A stretch of DNA of 64,000 bases from Roseihalotalea indica (GTDB lineage: Bacteria > Bacteroidota > Bacteroidia > Cytophagales > Cyclobacteriaceae), in the NCBI RefSeq assembly GCF_022458895.1, contig NZ_JAINFL010000004.1, positions 496,001-560,000 on the forward strand. Direction: 5' to 3'. Below, piece by piece: positions 34,427-44,498 of this stretch (within the stretch, counting starts at the first letter, position 1; the number at the start of each line of letters is the position of its first letter). Under the pieces are notes generated by a model that saw nothing but the letters and a program-made list of their open reading frames with translations, did not search any database and was not told the origin of the DNA. The translations under genes and the position numbers were made by a program.

Positions 34427-37400
34427 TTAGTTTGATGTTCTTAAGTAGTATTCCAATTGGTAGCGGCTATTCAGGTAATTACCAAAGGCATTCCAGGAAT
34501 CAACTTCTATGCGAATGGCATCCCGGATATTTTGCAGGAAGGTCACATAATCAATAGCCCCTTCCCGGTAAGCCAAAATAGCTCCGTCCCGTTGCTCCTG
34601 GGCCAGCGGAAGTGCCTCATCCCGGTAGTAGTTCCATGAATTGAGCCACTTCAGGTATTGTTCTCTCATGTTCTGATAGGCGGCATTCAGTTCCAACTGG
34701 TTTTGGCGCAGGTTTTGACCGGCAATATCCCGTTGGATTTTGGCCGACTGTGTCCTGCCCAGCTCAGGTCCGAAAAACAAAGGGATTCTGACACCTACCT
34801 GGTACTGATAAAATCCAGATTGCCCGGCAATCTGCTGTCGCCCATACTGCCCCTGTAATTGAGGCAAGAACTGCGAACGCCTCTCTTTTATGGTGGCATC
34901 CGCTACATCTACCTGTTGCTTTGATACATTCAGCAAAGGATGGTTCATCAATGAATCAGCTACATAATTGAGCGGTTCGTCCAATTGACTGGTTGGGACA
35001 TCCGGTACGGTATACAGCGTGTCATTGGCAAACCAAAGGTTCAGGCGCTGTAAGGCACTCAGGTAATCCCGATATGCCTGCTCTTTTTGTATCTGTACCT
35101 GATTGGCCTGGTTGGAAGTAGCCAGGTATTCCAGTTTAGATGTGGCTTCCGTTTCCAAGCGAATCCTGGCCGCTCTTTCAATATCTGCAAATACCGAATC
35201 CAACTGTTCATAAACCTGGTAGTTGTTTTTGGTAGCATATACCATGGCCCAAGCCTGGCTTACTTCCCGCTCCAGTTCAATGACGGATAGGTCAAGTGCC
35301 TTCTCGGCAAGTGCTACCCGTTCTTTTTGCAATTTCAGCCTTGGGGCTATTCCAAACACATCTATCTGTTGTTGTTGAATTCCAAATTGTGTGTAAACTC
35401 CATCAGAGCCATTGCCCACTTCTTCCTTTCCGGTAAATACCTGCGTATTCCCAAAGTCCCAGGCTGTTTTCTTGAGCACTTCCTGGTTTTCTATCTCTAG
35501 TCTTGCCGATTGGATTTTCGGATAGCTTTCTACCGCTCGTTTTCTGGCCTGATCCAGCGTGATCGTTGGCAAACTGTCTTGTGGTTGTTGTTGGTTTTGG
35601 GCATTGGCCAAGGCAGGCAGCCCGAATAGACCTCCACAAACCAGCAGTACAATAATCACGTTGGCATTTGGCCCTTTCAGGCTTTTTCTTTTGTCACTTC
35701 TGCTTTCCACAAAAGTGTAAAGTACCGGAAGCACCACCAATGTGAGCAGTGTAGCTGTAAGCATTCCACCAATTACCACTGTGGCTAACGGCCTTTGTAC
35801 CTCAGCTCCGGCAGAACCTGAAAATGCCATCGGTAAGAAGCCGAATATATCTGTAGTAGCCGTAAGCATGATCGGCCTGATCCTTTCTTTGGTACCGGTA
35901 AGAATGCGGTCTCTGATGCTGGTGACCCCTTCTTCTTTCAGGGAATTGAATCGGTTAATCAAGACCAAACCATTCAACACCGCTACTCCGAAAAGAACGA
36001 TAAAGCCCACACCCGCTGAAATACTAAATGGCATATCTCTAATCCATAAAGCAAATACACCACCGATGGCTGCCAGTGGAATGGCGATATAAATCATGAT
36101 GGATTGTGAAAAGGATTGTAAGGCGAAGTACAGCAGCACAAAAATCAGAAAGAGTGCGATAGGTACTACGATCTGCAACCGGCTTTTCGCCCGCTCCAGG
36201 TTTTCAAACTCACCGCCATAAGTGATGTAATAGCCAGGAGGCAAGTCTAGTTGTGCATCCAGTTTGTCCTGTATATCATTGACCACTGATTCCACATCAC
36301 GGCCTCTGGTATTGACTCCAACATAGGTTCGTCTATACGTGTTGTCACGGGAGATTTGCATGGGGCCCGGCACATAGCTGATATCTGCAACTTCTTTTAT
36401 CGGAACTTGTGTACCATCGGGCAAATCAATATAAAGTGTACGCAAGTCGTCAATGCTCTGCCTGTGTTTTTCATCAAAGCGTATGACCAGATCAAACCTT
36501 TTTTCCCCCTCAAAGATTACCCCTGCAACACCACCGGCAAATGCAGAACTTACATACTCATTGAGCTTTTGAATATCCAGGCCGTACTGTGCAATTTTAT
36601 CCCGGTTGTAACGAACTGTCATTTGGGGGAGTCCTGATGTCCGTTCAGGGTTCACATCACCAGCCCCGGGCACGGTAGAAATGATATCAGCCATTTCCTG
36701 CACTTTTGCAGAAAGCACTTCCAGGTCTTCGCCATAGAGTTTTACAGCTATGTCTTCCCGTACTCCTTCCAACAACTCGTTAAAACGCAGCTCTACGGGC
36801 TGGGTGAATACCAGGTTTACACCAGTCAGTTGCTCATCCAGCTTATTCTTGATGGCCTCAATCAGTTCATCTTTGCTTTCTGCTGAAACCCATTTGTCTT
36901 TATCTTTTTCTAATATGAGGTACATATCCGCGATATCCATGGGCATGGGATCAGTAGGAATATCCGCCACTCCGATTCTGGCAGTTACTGTTTTTATTTC
37001 GGGAAAACTCTCCAGCAACAGGTTCTCAATCTTGATGGATACTTCTTTTGATTCGCTAAGGGAACTTCCGGGCCTGATGAGTGCCTGCATGGCGATATCT
37101 CCCTCATCAAGCTGAGGAACAAACTCACCTCCCATCCGTGAAAAAATGAATCCGGCTACTCCCAGCAGAACTATAGCTACGATAATCACTATTGCTTTAA
37201 AACGCAGGGCACTTTTTAGCAGGGGCACGTAGGCTTTTTGAATACCACCAATGATTTTATCACTTACCCTTTCCAGCCAGCGTTCAAACCGGCCAAACCA
37301 GTTCTTTTTATTTTGAATGGGCTTCATGAATAAAGCCGACATCATAGGCACATAAGTCAGGCACAGGATAATGGCACCAATCATGGCAAACCCAAAGGTG

Positions 37401-38839
37401 TAGGCCATGGGCTGGAACATTTTACCCTCCACACCGGTGAGGAATAAAATAGGGGCAAATACAATAAGAATGATAATCTGGCCGAAGAAAGCCGAACTCA
37501 TCATGGTACTTCCTGCATCATAAGCCACTTCATCCATCACACCCTGATTGAATTTGATTTTACCCGAGCGGATCCGCTTCTGTATCTCGTATACCGTACC
37601 TTCAATAATGATCACTGCCCCATCAATGATAATCCCAAAGTCAATAGCCCCCAGGCTCATCAGATTGGCCCACACATTAAATTGCTTCATCAGGATGAAA
37701 GCAAAAAGCAGGGAAAGAGGAATGGTGGTAGCAGTGATTATACCCCCACGAACGCTACCCAACAGTATTACCAAAGCAAAAATCACAATTAATGCGCCTT
37801 CCAACAGGTTGGTTTTTACGGTATCTGTAGTTCTGGAAATCAGGTCACTTCGGTCTATGATTGAGTTAATCGCGAGCCCCTCGGGAAGGGACTTTTCTAC
37901 CTCAGCCATACGCTCTTTTACATTTTGGATCACCGCATTGGGATTAGATCCTTTCAGCATCATAATAATGCCCCCGACAGCTTCTTTTCCATCCTGTGTG
38001 AAAGCTCCGTAACGTACCTGACTCCCAAAGTGTACTTTAGAGGCAACATCACCTACAGTTACCGGGATTCCGTTTTCTGTTTTTATTACGATTTTTCGGA
38101 TATCATCCAGAGATCGCACCAAGCCTTCACCACGAATGAAATTGGACATTCTGTTCTTCTCAATGTAAGCCCCACCGGTATTGACATTGTTTCTGGCCAG
38201 TGCCTCATACACCTGAGAAATGCTCACATTCTGTGCATTGAGTTTTTCCGGATTGATGGCCACTTCATATTGCTTGATATAGCCCCCGAATGAATTCACC
38301 TCAACCACGCCATCCAGCAATGTCAATTGGCGCTTGACAATCCAATCTTGGATGGTCCGTAACTCCATAGGAGAATACAGTGAGTCATAACCCTCTTGCG
38401 GTTGAATGGTGTATTCGTAGATTTGGCCTAAACCTGTAGAAATAGGACCCATTGATGGGCTTCCGAATTTCTCTGGAATGGTTTCTTTTAATTCGTTCAG
38501 TTTTTCCTGCACCAGTTGCCGGGGCAGATAGGTACCCATATCGTCTTCAAAAACAATGGTGACTACTGATAGGCCAAACCTGGAAATAGACCGGATTTCA
38601 TCTACCCCAGGCAGGTTGCCCATCGCAAGCTCCACCGGATAGGTAACGAACTGCTCTATATCCTCGGTGGCCAGGTTAGGAGAGACAGTGATTACTTGCA
38701 CTTGATTGTTGGTGATATCAGGTACTGAACCCAAATTGACCGTGTACATGGAGTAGATACCTACTCCGATGAGGGCCAGCGTAAGCAAGCCCACAATGAA
38801 TTTATTCTTTATTGAAAAAGAAATGATTTTATTGATCAT
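34427..38839 (-). CDS. Heavy-metal RND pump fused to a TolC-like channel
   Basis: The 1470-residue protein combines a full RND pump (about 1-1040) with an outer-membrane factor (about 1075-1470). The pump has two six-helix halves and the metal motif DFGIIIDGAVIIIEG (about 400-415), the DFG type of divalent-cation pumps rather than the CusA type. After helix 12 there is a polar stretch, then a hydrophobic segment (VIIVLLVCGGLFGLPALANA) that looks like a signal peptide in the middle of the protein. The C-terminal half shows the OMF duplication with coiled coils. Such fusions are known in Bacteroidota. Cleavage or direct membrane topology would have to resolve how both halves reach different membranes. 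Confidence 0.92.
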   Translation of the reverse strand: MINKIISFSIKNKFIVGLLTLALIGVGIYSMYTVNLGSVPDITNNQVQVITVSPNLATEDIEQFVTYPVELAMGNLPGVDEIRSISRFGLSVVTIVFEDDMGTYLPRQLVQEKLNELKETIPEKFGSPSMGPISTGLGQIYEYTIQPQEGYDSLYSPMELRTIQDWIVKRQLTLLDGVVEVNSFGGYIKQYEVAINPEKLNAQNVSISQVYEALARNNVNTGGAYIEKNRMSNFIRGEGLVRSLDDIRKIVIKTENGIPVTVGDVASKVHFGSQVRYGAFTQDGKEAVGGIIMMLKGSNPNAVIQNVKERMAEVEKSLPEGLAINSIIDRSDLISRTTDTVKTNLLEGALIVIFALVILLGSVRGGIITATTIPLSLLFAFILMKQFNVWANLMSLGAIDFGIIIDGAVIIIEGTVYEIQKRIRSGKIKFNQGVMDEVAYDAGSTMMSSAFFGQIIILIVFAPILFLTGVEGKMFQPMAYTFGFAMIGAIILCLTYVPMMSALFMKPIQNKKNWFGRFERWLERVSDKIIGGIQKAYVPLLKSALRFKAIVIIVAIVLLGVAGFIFSRMGGEFVPQLDEGDIAMQALIRPGSSLSESKEVSIKIENLLLESFPEIKTVTARIGVADIPTDPMPMDIADMYLILEKDKDKWVSAESKDELIEAIKNKLDEQLTGVNLVFTQPVELRFNELLEGVREDIAVKLYGEDLEVLSAKVQEMADIISTVPGAGDVNPERTSGLPQMTVRYNRDKIAQYGLDIQKLNEYVSSAFAGGVAGVIFEGEKRFDLVIRFDEKHRQSIDDLRTLYIDLPDGTQVPIKEVADISYVPGPMQISRDNTYRRTYVGVNTRGRDVESVVNDIQDKLDAQLDLPPGYYITYGGEFENLERAKSRLQIVVPIALFLIFVLLYFALQSFSQSIMIYIAIPLAAIGGVFALWIRDMPFSISAGVGFIVLFGVAVLNGLVLINRFNSLKEEGVTSIRDRILTGTKERIRPIMLTATTDIFGFLPMAFSGSAGAEVQRPLATVVIGGMLTATLLTLVVLPVLYTFVESRSDKRKSLKGPNANVIIVLLVCGGLFGLPALANAQNQQQPQDSLPTITLDQARKRAVESYPKIQSARLEIENQEVLKKTAWDFGNTQVFTGKEEVGNGSDGVYTQFGIQQQQIDVFGIAPRLKLQKERVALAEKALDLSVIELEREVSQAWAMVYATKNNYQVYEQLDSVFADIERAARIRLETEATSKLEYLATSNQANQVQIQKEQAYRDYLSALQRLNLWFANDTLYTVPDVPTSQLDEPLNYVADSLMNHPLLNVSKQQVDVADATIKERRSQFLPQLQGQYGRQQIAGQSGFYQYQVGVRIPLFFGPELGRTQSAKIQRDIAGQNLRQNQLELNAAYQNMREQYLKWLNSWNYYRDEALPLAQEQRDGAILAYREGAIDYVTFLQNIRDAIRIEVDSWNAFGNYLNSRYQLEYYLRTSN

Positions 38840-38850
38840 ACGACTTTAAA

Positions 38851-39123
38851 TTATTTAACATGGAAAATGAAAAAGTGAAGAAGCCTCACGATCATGGCTA
38901 CCAATAGAATTGCACTTATAAGCGCAATGAAAAGCCACTTCAGCACCAGTTTCAGTGTGATTTTCTTCCTTCTCCTTTTCCTTTTTTTCTTTTTGTGTTT
39001 ATTCAGTTTTTTCAAGCTGTACAAATAGAATTGAACATGAATAAAGAGATGCCTTTGAAAAAAGGCACATGAAGGGATGTTTAGCGAGCTATCAGGATGA
39101 TTAAAGACCTTGCATCTTGACAC
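38851..39123 (-). CDS. Basic single-helix membrane protein, uncertain start
   Basis: The reading frame of 90 codons ends 12 bases before the RND fusion gene. Its C-terminal half is convincing: a run of Lys/Arg (KKKKRKRRRKK) followed by one membrane helix (about 57-80). The first 35 residues look less like protein, so the true start may be internal. I recognise no family. If real, it would be a positively charged inner-membrane peptide expressed with the efflux pump. Confidence 0.4.
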   Translation of the reverse strand: MSRCKVFNHPDSSLNIPSCAFFQRHLFIHVQFYLYSLKKLNKHKKKKRKRRRKKITLKLVLKWLFIALISAILLVAMIVRLLHFFIFHVK

Positions 39124-39167
39124 AAGACTTATCGGTCAGACATACTGATCCTTCTAAACGCGGGAAA

Positions 39168-39488
39168 TTATGACATTGGAGGTTTAAGAAAACCAGAGAT
39201 ATCAGCGTTGCTGAAATCCTGAAAATAAGAAGTGTAAACCGCAGGTAATTTCACGAGGTGCGTGAAATCAACTCCGGCTGCTGACACGAAGTGTACATGA
39301 CAGCAATGGCAAACGCATAACGGGGAGCATCCGTCCCAATCGCTTTGGTGCTCGTGGTTATGATTCCCATCAGTGCTGCTAATAACTGAAACATTATCCT
39401 TTGTATTGTCTAAAGGTAGTGTGTCAGCACATGCTACCCCTGTAAGGGCCATGAAGTAAAAACTTAATATGTAGCATGCGATTTTCAT
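39168..39488 (-). CDS. DUF6660-like secreted metal-binding peptide
   Basis: Starting at the ATG at 39488, the 106-residue product has a signal peptide (about 1-20) and a compact Cys/His cluster: HNHEHQSDWDGCSPLCVCHCCHVHF (several Cys and His in about 25 residues, about 42-66). This arrangement matches the small DUF6660 proteins that occur in Bacteroidota next to heavy-metal efflux systems. It likely binds Cu or Zn outside the cytoplasm. The TAnnTTTG-like box at 39495-39502 lies inside the longer reading frame, which supports the later start. Confidence 0.7.
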   Translation of the reverse strand: MKIACYILSFYFMALTGVACADTLPLDNTKDNVSVISSTDGNHNHEHQSDWDGCSPLCVCHCCHVHFVSAAGVDFTHLVKLPAVYTSYFQDFSNADISGFLKPPMS

Positions 39489-39494
39489 TGAATA

Positions 39495-39502
39495 CAAATA
39501 TA
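39495..39502 (-). promoter_or_regulatory. Candidate -7 box of the DUF6660-like gene
   Basis: On the minus strand the bases read TATATTTG, a match to the Bacteroidota -7 consensus TAnnTTTG. It ends seven bases before the ATG at 39488, so the transcript would be nearly leaderless. A clear -33 TTTG at the expected spacing is not obvious. Confidence 0.35.
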
Positions 39503-39538
39503 CGTAATTAAGCAATGCAAGGGTATTGCAAAGTTCAA

Positions 39539-39570
39539 TCAGGAGTTTGACCGAATTGTCAAACTCCTGA
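39539..39570. terminator. Perfect 12-base hairpin after the metallochaperone gene
   Basis: TCAGGAGTTTGA and TCAAACTCCTGA form a perfect 12-base stem around an eight-base loop. It lies 24 bases past the stop of the HMA gene (minus strand) and 50 before the DUF6660-like gene. There is no U run after it, so it may instead be an operator; position favours a terminator. Confidence 0.65.
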
Positions 39571-39593
39571 CTAAACCTGAGAATCTTAAATCA

Positions 39594-39803
39594 TCATATA
39601 AACTCAGCATTAAAACCGGCCTTTTGAACTGTTTTCTTTACTTCCTCCGCATTGAGGTTTGAAGTTTCAACAGTGAGCACACGGTTTTCACTTTCAAGAT
39701 CGACTTCCCATTTTTGAATGTCCTTTTCCTCATTCAGGAATGGTGTTACTTTACCAAGGCACCCACTGCAATTGATGTTTGTTTTAAATTTTAAAGTATC
39801 CAT
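39594..39803 (-). CDS. Copper chaperone-like HMA protein
   Basis: The 69-residue cytoplasmic protein is one heavy-metal-associated domain with the metal motif NINCSGC (about residues 9-15), a variant of GMTCxxC. The beta-alpha-beta-beta-alpha-beta pattern is complete. It probably passes Cu+ to CopA, encoded 33 bases upstream. The lack of the usual Met before the first cysteine (Asn-Cys in place of Thr-Cys) is a small change of uncertain effect. The gene ends before a perfect hairpin. Confidence 0.85.
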   Translation of the reverse strand: MDTLKFKTNINCSGCLGKVTPFLNEEKDIQKWEVDLESENRVLTVETSNLNAEEVKKTVQKAGFNAEFI

Positions 39804-39836
39804 TGTTAGTCTATTTAAAGTTTGAAAATTTGATTC

Positions 39837-42101
39837 TTAGATTTTAGTTGTTTTCAGTCGCAAACTATTGGCTACTACAGATACTGAACTAAATGCCATT
39901 GCCATACCAGCAATCATCGGATCGAGCAAGAAGCCATTGATAGGATAAAGCAGGCCTGCCGCGATCGGAATACCAATTACGTTGTAAATAAATGCCCAGA
40001 AGAGGTTCTGGCGGATACCCTTTACCGTTCTGGAAGAGAGCTTCAGTGCTTTCGGAATGGACTCCAAATCTGAGGTGATTAGGGTCATTTTAGCCACATC
40101 TATCGCAATGTCCGAGCCGTGCCCCATGGCGATACTTACATCAGCCTGGGCTAAGGCATGGCTGTCGTTGATGCCATCACCTACCATGGCTACTATCTTT
40201 CCTTTGGCTTGTAATTCTTTCACAAAATCAGCTTTGTCGGAAGGCAACACTTCACCTTTAAAGTCGGTTAATCCTACCTCTTTGGCCACAGCCTTCGCAG
40301 TTTGGTTATTATCTCCGGTGAGCATGTACACATCCACACCTTTTTTCTTTATTTTTTCAATGGCTGATTTGGAAGTGGCCTTGATCTTATCGGCTATGGC
40401 CAATACCGCTAACACTTCATGATCATCCGAAAAGAAGACAACTGTTTTGGCGTCCTCCTGCCACTCGCTTGCCTTTTGCCAGGTACTTTCAGGAATATTT
40501 ACCTGGTTTTCCCGCATCAATTTATTATTTCCGATGTAGTAAGTCTTACCTGCATTGTCGGTCGCTTTCACACCTTTTCCGGTGATGCTGTCAAAGTCTT
40601 TCAATTCTTCCGATTGCACTCCCTCTTCTTTCAGCTTTTTTACAACCGCATCGGCTAATGGATGCTCCGATTGAGCCTCCAGGGCAAGCAAAACGGATGC
40701 ATGGTAGTCTTCATGGGCTTTATCCGACCAAAAAAGATTAGTAACCGTAGGCTTACCCTCTGTGATGGTACCTGTTTTGTCTAACACCACCGCATTTACT
40801 TTATGACCTAACTCAAGACTTTCGGCATCTTTGATCAGAATGTTATTTTCTGCTCCTTTACCCACACCTACCATTATGGCCGTGGGGGTGGCAAGACCCA
40901 ATGCACAAGGACAAGCGATTACCAATACAGCTACTGATGTAAGCAAGGCATGTGTAAAGGCATCATCTCCACCTACAAACATCCATACAATGAAAGTGAC
41001 AATAGAAATGGCCATCACCACCGGCACGAATATTCCGGCAATTTTATCAACCAGTTTCTGAACCGGGGCCTTGCTGCCCTGAGCTTCCTGCACCATTTTG
41101 ATGATTTGTGAGAGCAGCGTTTCCCCGCCTACTTTCTCGGCCTCAAACTTGAAGCTGCCCTTCTGATTGACCGTGCCGGCAAAGACTTTTTCGCCTTTGG
41201 TCTTGGCCACAGGTACCGGTTCCCCGGTGATCATACTTTCATCCACATACGAACTGCCGGACAGTACTGTCCCGTCTACGGGTATTTTCTCTCCCGGACG
41301 CACCACAATGGTGTAGCCCTTTTGCACCGAGGCAATCGGGATTTCTTGCTCTTTGCCATTGATGATAGCCTTGAGTGTTTTAGGCTGCAAACCCATTAGT
41401 TTTTTGATGGCCGATGAGGTATTAGACTTAGCTTTTTCTTCCAGCAACTTACCTAAAGAAATGAAGGTGATGATCACGGTGGCTGCCTCGTAGTATACAT
41501 GCGGGTGAATACCCCGGTTATGCCAGAACTCTGGAAACAGGGTATTGAACAAACTGAAAATAAAAGCGATTCCGGTGCTTAGTGCAACCAATGTGTCCAT
41601 ATTGGCTTTGCCGTGTTTGGCCTGTTTAAAAGCATTGATGAAAAAGCTCCGGCCAAACCAAAACAATACGGGAATAGTAAAAGCCAATGAAATCCATCGT
41701 CCCGGCATCCAGTCCATGTAAAACATGCCCAGAATAAAGACCGGAAGTGTCAGAATGGCCGACCAGACGGTACGGTTTTTCACATTCTGATAATGCTCAC
41801 GTTGCCTCTCTGCCTGTGCTTCGCTTGGATCCTCCACATCTACGATCAGGTCATAACCCACTGATTGCAATGCGTTCCGTAAGGCATCTGGGGTCAGGGA
41901 TTGGTCGTATTCAACCAAAACAGAATTGCTGGCAAAATTAACACTGGCACTGGCTACTCCCTGAGTATTATTTAGAATAGATTCCACGCTGGAGGCGCAG
42001 GCAGCACAAGTCATGCCCGTTACGGGAAACGAGTTCTTTACAATTTTCCCGTTCTTATCAGTATGCATGCTCTTTGGTTCACTAATATCTAATGCTTCCA
42101 T
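39837..42101 (-). CDS. copA: Cu+-exporting P1B-1 ATPase CopA
   Basis: The 754-residue pump exports Cu+ or Ag+ from the cytoplasm. One N-terminal HMA domain carries GMTCAAC (about residues 29-35). The helix-6 motif is [11 protein letters not shown], and the tail has the NxxS/SS pattern expected in helices 7-8 ([12 protein letters not shown]). [15 protein letters not shown] and [11 protein letters not shown] are intact. The [10 protein letters not shown] hinge has Ser-His where Ala-Pro is usual, a small variation. The chaperone gene follows, and an AraC-type regulator lies upstream. Confidence 0.95.
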   Translation of the reverse strand: MEALDISEPKSMHTDKNGKIVKNSFPVTGMTCAACASSVESILNNTQGVASASVNFASNSVLVEYDQSLTPDALRNALQSVGYDLIVDVEDPSEAQAERQREHYQNVKNRTVWSAILTLPVFILGMFYMDWMPGRWISLAFTIPVLFWFGRSFFINAFKQAKHGKANMDTLVALSTGIAFIFSLFNTLFPEFWHNRGIHPHVYYEAATVIITFISLGKLLEEKAKSNTSSAIKKLMGLQPKTLKAIINGKEQEIPIASVQKGYTIVVRPGEKIPVDGTVLSGSSYVDESMITGEPVPVAKTKGEKVFAGTVNQKGSFKFEAEKVGGETLLSQIIKMVQEAQGSKAPVQKLVDKIAGIFVPVVMAISIVTFIVWMFVGGDDAFTHALLTSVAVLVIACPCALGLATPTAIMVGVGKGAENNILIKDAESLELGHKVNAVVLDKTGTITEGKPTVTNLFWSDKAHEDYHASVLLALEAQSEHPLADAVVKKLKEEGVQSEELKDFDSITGKGVKATDNAGKTYYIGNNKLMRENQVNIPESTWQKASEWQEDAKTVVFFSDDHEVLAVLAIADKIKATSKSAIEKIKKKGVDVYMLTGDNNQTAKAVAKEVGLTDFKGEVLPSDKADFVKELQAKGKIVAMVGDGINDSHALAQADVSIAMGHGSDIAIDVAKMTLITSDLESIPKALKLSSRTVKGIRQNLFWAFIYNVIGIPIAAGLLYPINGFLLDPMIAGMAMAFSSVSVVANSLRLKTTKI

Positions 42102-42209
42102 AAACTATTTTTTCAAGTTTGAATCCTAAATTGAACAAAACAAATTTCGGAAGTGCGGAGAAGGTTTGTATTACAGAATTTGCTAAACGTTTTATACAAT
42201 CGTCAGTGA

Positions 42210-42782
42210 TTAGATATTATCCAGTGTTTTTCGCTTTAAACCCATAGTGCTTTTGAATTGTGAGGGTGTCATTCCGGTGATTTTTTTGAACTGGCTGCTC
42301 AAATGCGCAGCACTACTGTAGCCCAATTGAAAAGCAATTTGGCTCAGGGTAAGCTCGTCATAAATCATTAGTTCTTTTACGCGCTCTACCTTTTGCCGGA
42401 TGATGTACTGATCAAGCGTAATACTCTCTACCGATGAAAACAGCATTCCCAGGTATTTGTAATCATAGTTGAGTTGATCGCCAATGTACTCCGCCCACTT
42501 TATATTTATCACATCTTTTGAATGATGAATTTTTTGAATGATCAGATTTTTCATTTGTTCAATCAGCCTGCTTTTACGATCATCAATCAGCGAAAATCCA
42601 ATCTCTTCCAGGGCTTCGTTCAACTGCTTTTCAGTTTCATCATCCAAAGGTATTTCCACCTCAATCTCACCCAGTTCAAGGTTAGTATAGGGTATTGCAA
42701 GCCTGTCTACAATTTGCTTAACCGCTGTTATACAGCGTGGACAGACCATATTTTTAACATGCAATTTTTTACTCTTCGTCAT
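42210..42782 (-). CDS. HMA-AraC fusion regulator
   Basis: Residues 1-62 form a heavy-metal-associated domain with the metal motif MVCPRCITAV (about 12-21). A helical linker leads to a complete AraC DNA-binding domain at the C-terminus (about 100-190): YIRQKVERVKELMI, then LSQIAFQLGYSSAAHLSSQFKKITGMTPSQFK. It should bind Cu+ with the HMA part and switch expression of copA, encoded 108 bases downstream. The fusion is common in Bacteroidota but not the standard CueR or CsoR solution. The start codon is preceded by an AT-rich gap. Confidence 0.88.
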   Translation of the reverse strand: MTKSKKLHVKNMVCPRCITAVKQIVDRLAIPYTNLELGEIEVEIPLDDETEKQLNEALEEIGFSLIDDRKSRLIEQMKNLIIQKIHHSKDVINIKWAEYIGDQLNYDYKYLGMLFSSVESITLDQYIIRQKVERVKELMIYDELTLSQIAFQLGYSSAAHLSSQFKKITGMTPSQFKSTMGLKRKTLDNI

Positions 42783-42874
42783 CTAAATACTGTTATGGAA
42801 ATTCAATAAATAAACACTATTTTCCGTATTATGATTTATAAAATCCGGTGTTTGATGTATGAAATTGTGAGGTG

Positions 42875-44464
42875 TTAACGTCTTTTGTCAGAAATCTTTG
42901 TAATCAATTCTTCCATCAGTCTAATCAAAGACTCATCCGGTTTTTTCCAATGCTCTGGTTTAGGTAAAGGTTGAGGCATCTTCTCCAGCACCTCTTCTCT
43001 GGTGAGCTTGACAATATTCACAAGGTCAGGGTTTAGTGTAATTCTTTCTTTAAAACGACTTAGATAATCCCATGTGCCCAGGCTCAGCATATCCAGTTTT
43101 TTACCGTACAGATCTAGTCTATAAAATAGGCCATCATTATTTGGAAAAGACTTCATAGGTATTTTGTCAATCACCTCTTCAAACTCTTCCAAGCCCCAAA
43201 TAATATCCCAAATTTGCTTAACATCCCCACCACTAAATTTATTCCAGAATAACCTGTTTACCATATTAAATGCCCCAACCATATCTTGTGCTACACTTGG
43301 GCTTTCTTTAATGAAATCCTCAGTTGAGAGGGTCTTTTTTTTGGCTATTAGTATTTCTGTCAATGGTCCCATTAAAGAACGGTTGCATATTTTGTAAGCC
43401 ACCCGGATACAGGTATTATCCAGGTGACACAAGGCATAATTGACCTGATTTTCCTTATTACCAAGTTCATCAAAGTACCAATATTTCATATTGGCTGTAA
43501 CCAATTCATGTAAGCTTGCCTCTACACTTTCGGTATAACTTGATGATTTTACTTGTATATTCTGCTCCATAAGCCTGCAAAGTACATGTACCATGTGTAC
43601 CCTTACAGAGGATCCTACGCTACTCCGGTAGGTGGTACATACTTTATCCAGTAATTTTTCTACTCCTTCCTGGTCAGCGTCCTGGAATTTCTTGACCATA
43701 CGTTCACTAACATGTGGGGCAATATTAGTTGGGCTCTTAAATAACTCAAGCAATTCTTCAAAGGAGAGCTTTGATAATAATTCATTATCTTCCCTTTCCC
43801 TCTGCTCCCAGGCCGCCATTTTCAGCTCTTTAGCATTTTCTCTAATTCTAGGTAAGGCATCATAATACATTCTGACAACTTCTTTCTTCAGGCTTTCTGC
43901 TTCATTTTCATCTATCTCTATCAGTAGTGATTCCTTTATTGTAGCAAGTATCTGACTCCTAAGAGCCTTGCCCAGGGTTTTCTGATGTAGAAAATTCTTT
44001 ATCTCAGGAAATGTTTCTTGACAGTCATCTTTAGTGGCCCTGTGTATGTAGTCATCCCAACCTTCTGATAAAAAAGCATCATAAACTCTGATCTCCCAGC
44101 CATTACACATGACGATATATCTAACCTGCATTTCCGGGTGATTTGCATAAAGATGTGCCTGTAAATAATCGTCAAAACTCATTTCTTTCGGAGAGCCGGG
44201 TTTAGCCTCAATTATCCAAAATTTCTTTAGTTTCAAGGTAGGCACATAGTCAATTGCTACTTGCTTTCTACCTATCCTATGATATGGTTTGGAAAGTTTT
44301 AGGTTCTCTTCTCTAAGAATATCGTTTACAGTTCCTTTGGCATACCCTAAAAGACGCAAAAGAGGGGCAATGAAATCTTCTCTGATATCACTTTCCTTCC
44401 AATTTGTAAAATCCTGAGATTGCCAATCGTTAATAAATTTTTGATCAAGTATAGTCAGTTCCAT
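42875..44464 (-). CDS. Orphan HsdR_N-like (PD-(D/E)XK) protein
   Basis: The first 150 residues match the type I restriction N-terminal nuclease fold: ESDIREDFIAPLLRLLGY, then QVAIDYVPTL and FWIIEAKPG, which give the D...E-x-K catalytic pattern at about 69-90. The remaining 380 residues are helical and match nothing I know; they end in a Pro/Lys-rich stretch and a short helix. No HsdM, HsdS, helicase or methylase is visible here. Possible roles are an orphan nuclease or an anti-phage effector. Codon and base use look like the neighbours. Confidence 0.6.
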   Translation of the reverse strand: MELTILDQKFINDWQSQDFTNWKESDIREDFIAPLLRLLGYAKGTVNDILREENLKLSKPYHRIGRKQVAIDYVPTLKLKKFWIIEAKPGSPKEMSFDDYLQAHLYANHPEMQVRYIVMCNGWEIRVYDAFLSEGWDDYIHRATKDDCQETFPEIKNFLHQKTLGKALRSQILATIKESLLIEIDENEAESLKKEVVRMYYDALPRIRENAKELKMAAWEQREREDNELLSKLSFEELLELFKSPTNIAPHVSERMVKKFQDADQEGVEKLLDKVCTTYRSSVGSSVRVHMVHVLCRLMEQNIQVKSSSYTESVEASLHELVTANMKYWYFDELGNKENQVNYALCHLDNTCIRVAYKICNRSLMGPLTEILIAKKKTLSTEDFIKESPSVAQDMVGAFNMVNRLFWNKFSGGDVKQIWDIIWGLEEFEEVIDKIPMKSFPNNDGLFYRLDLYGKKLDMLSLGTWDYLSRFKERITLNPDLVNIVKLTREEVLEKMPQPLPKPEHWKKPDESLIRLMEELITKISDKRR

Positions 44465-44498
44465 TAAGGCCTAAATTTTCAAATATTTTCGTGTGATG

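Noticed and set aside
34427..38839. Assigning the fused pump as CusA (Cu/Ag)
   Set aside because: The helix motif is DFGIIIDGAVIIIEG, the divalent-cation type; CusA has a different pattern.
39489..39515. Longer start of the DUF6660-like gene
   Set aside because: It would put the TAnnTTTG-like box inside the coding region and make the signal peptide less regular.
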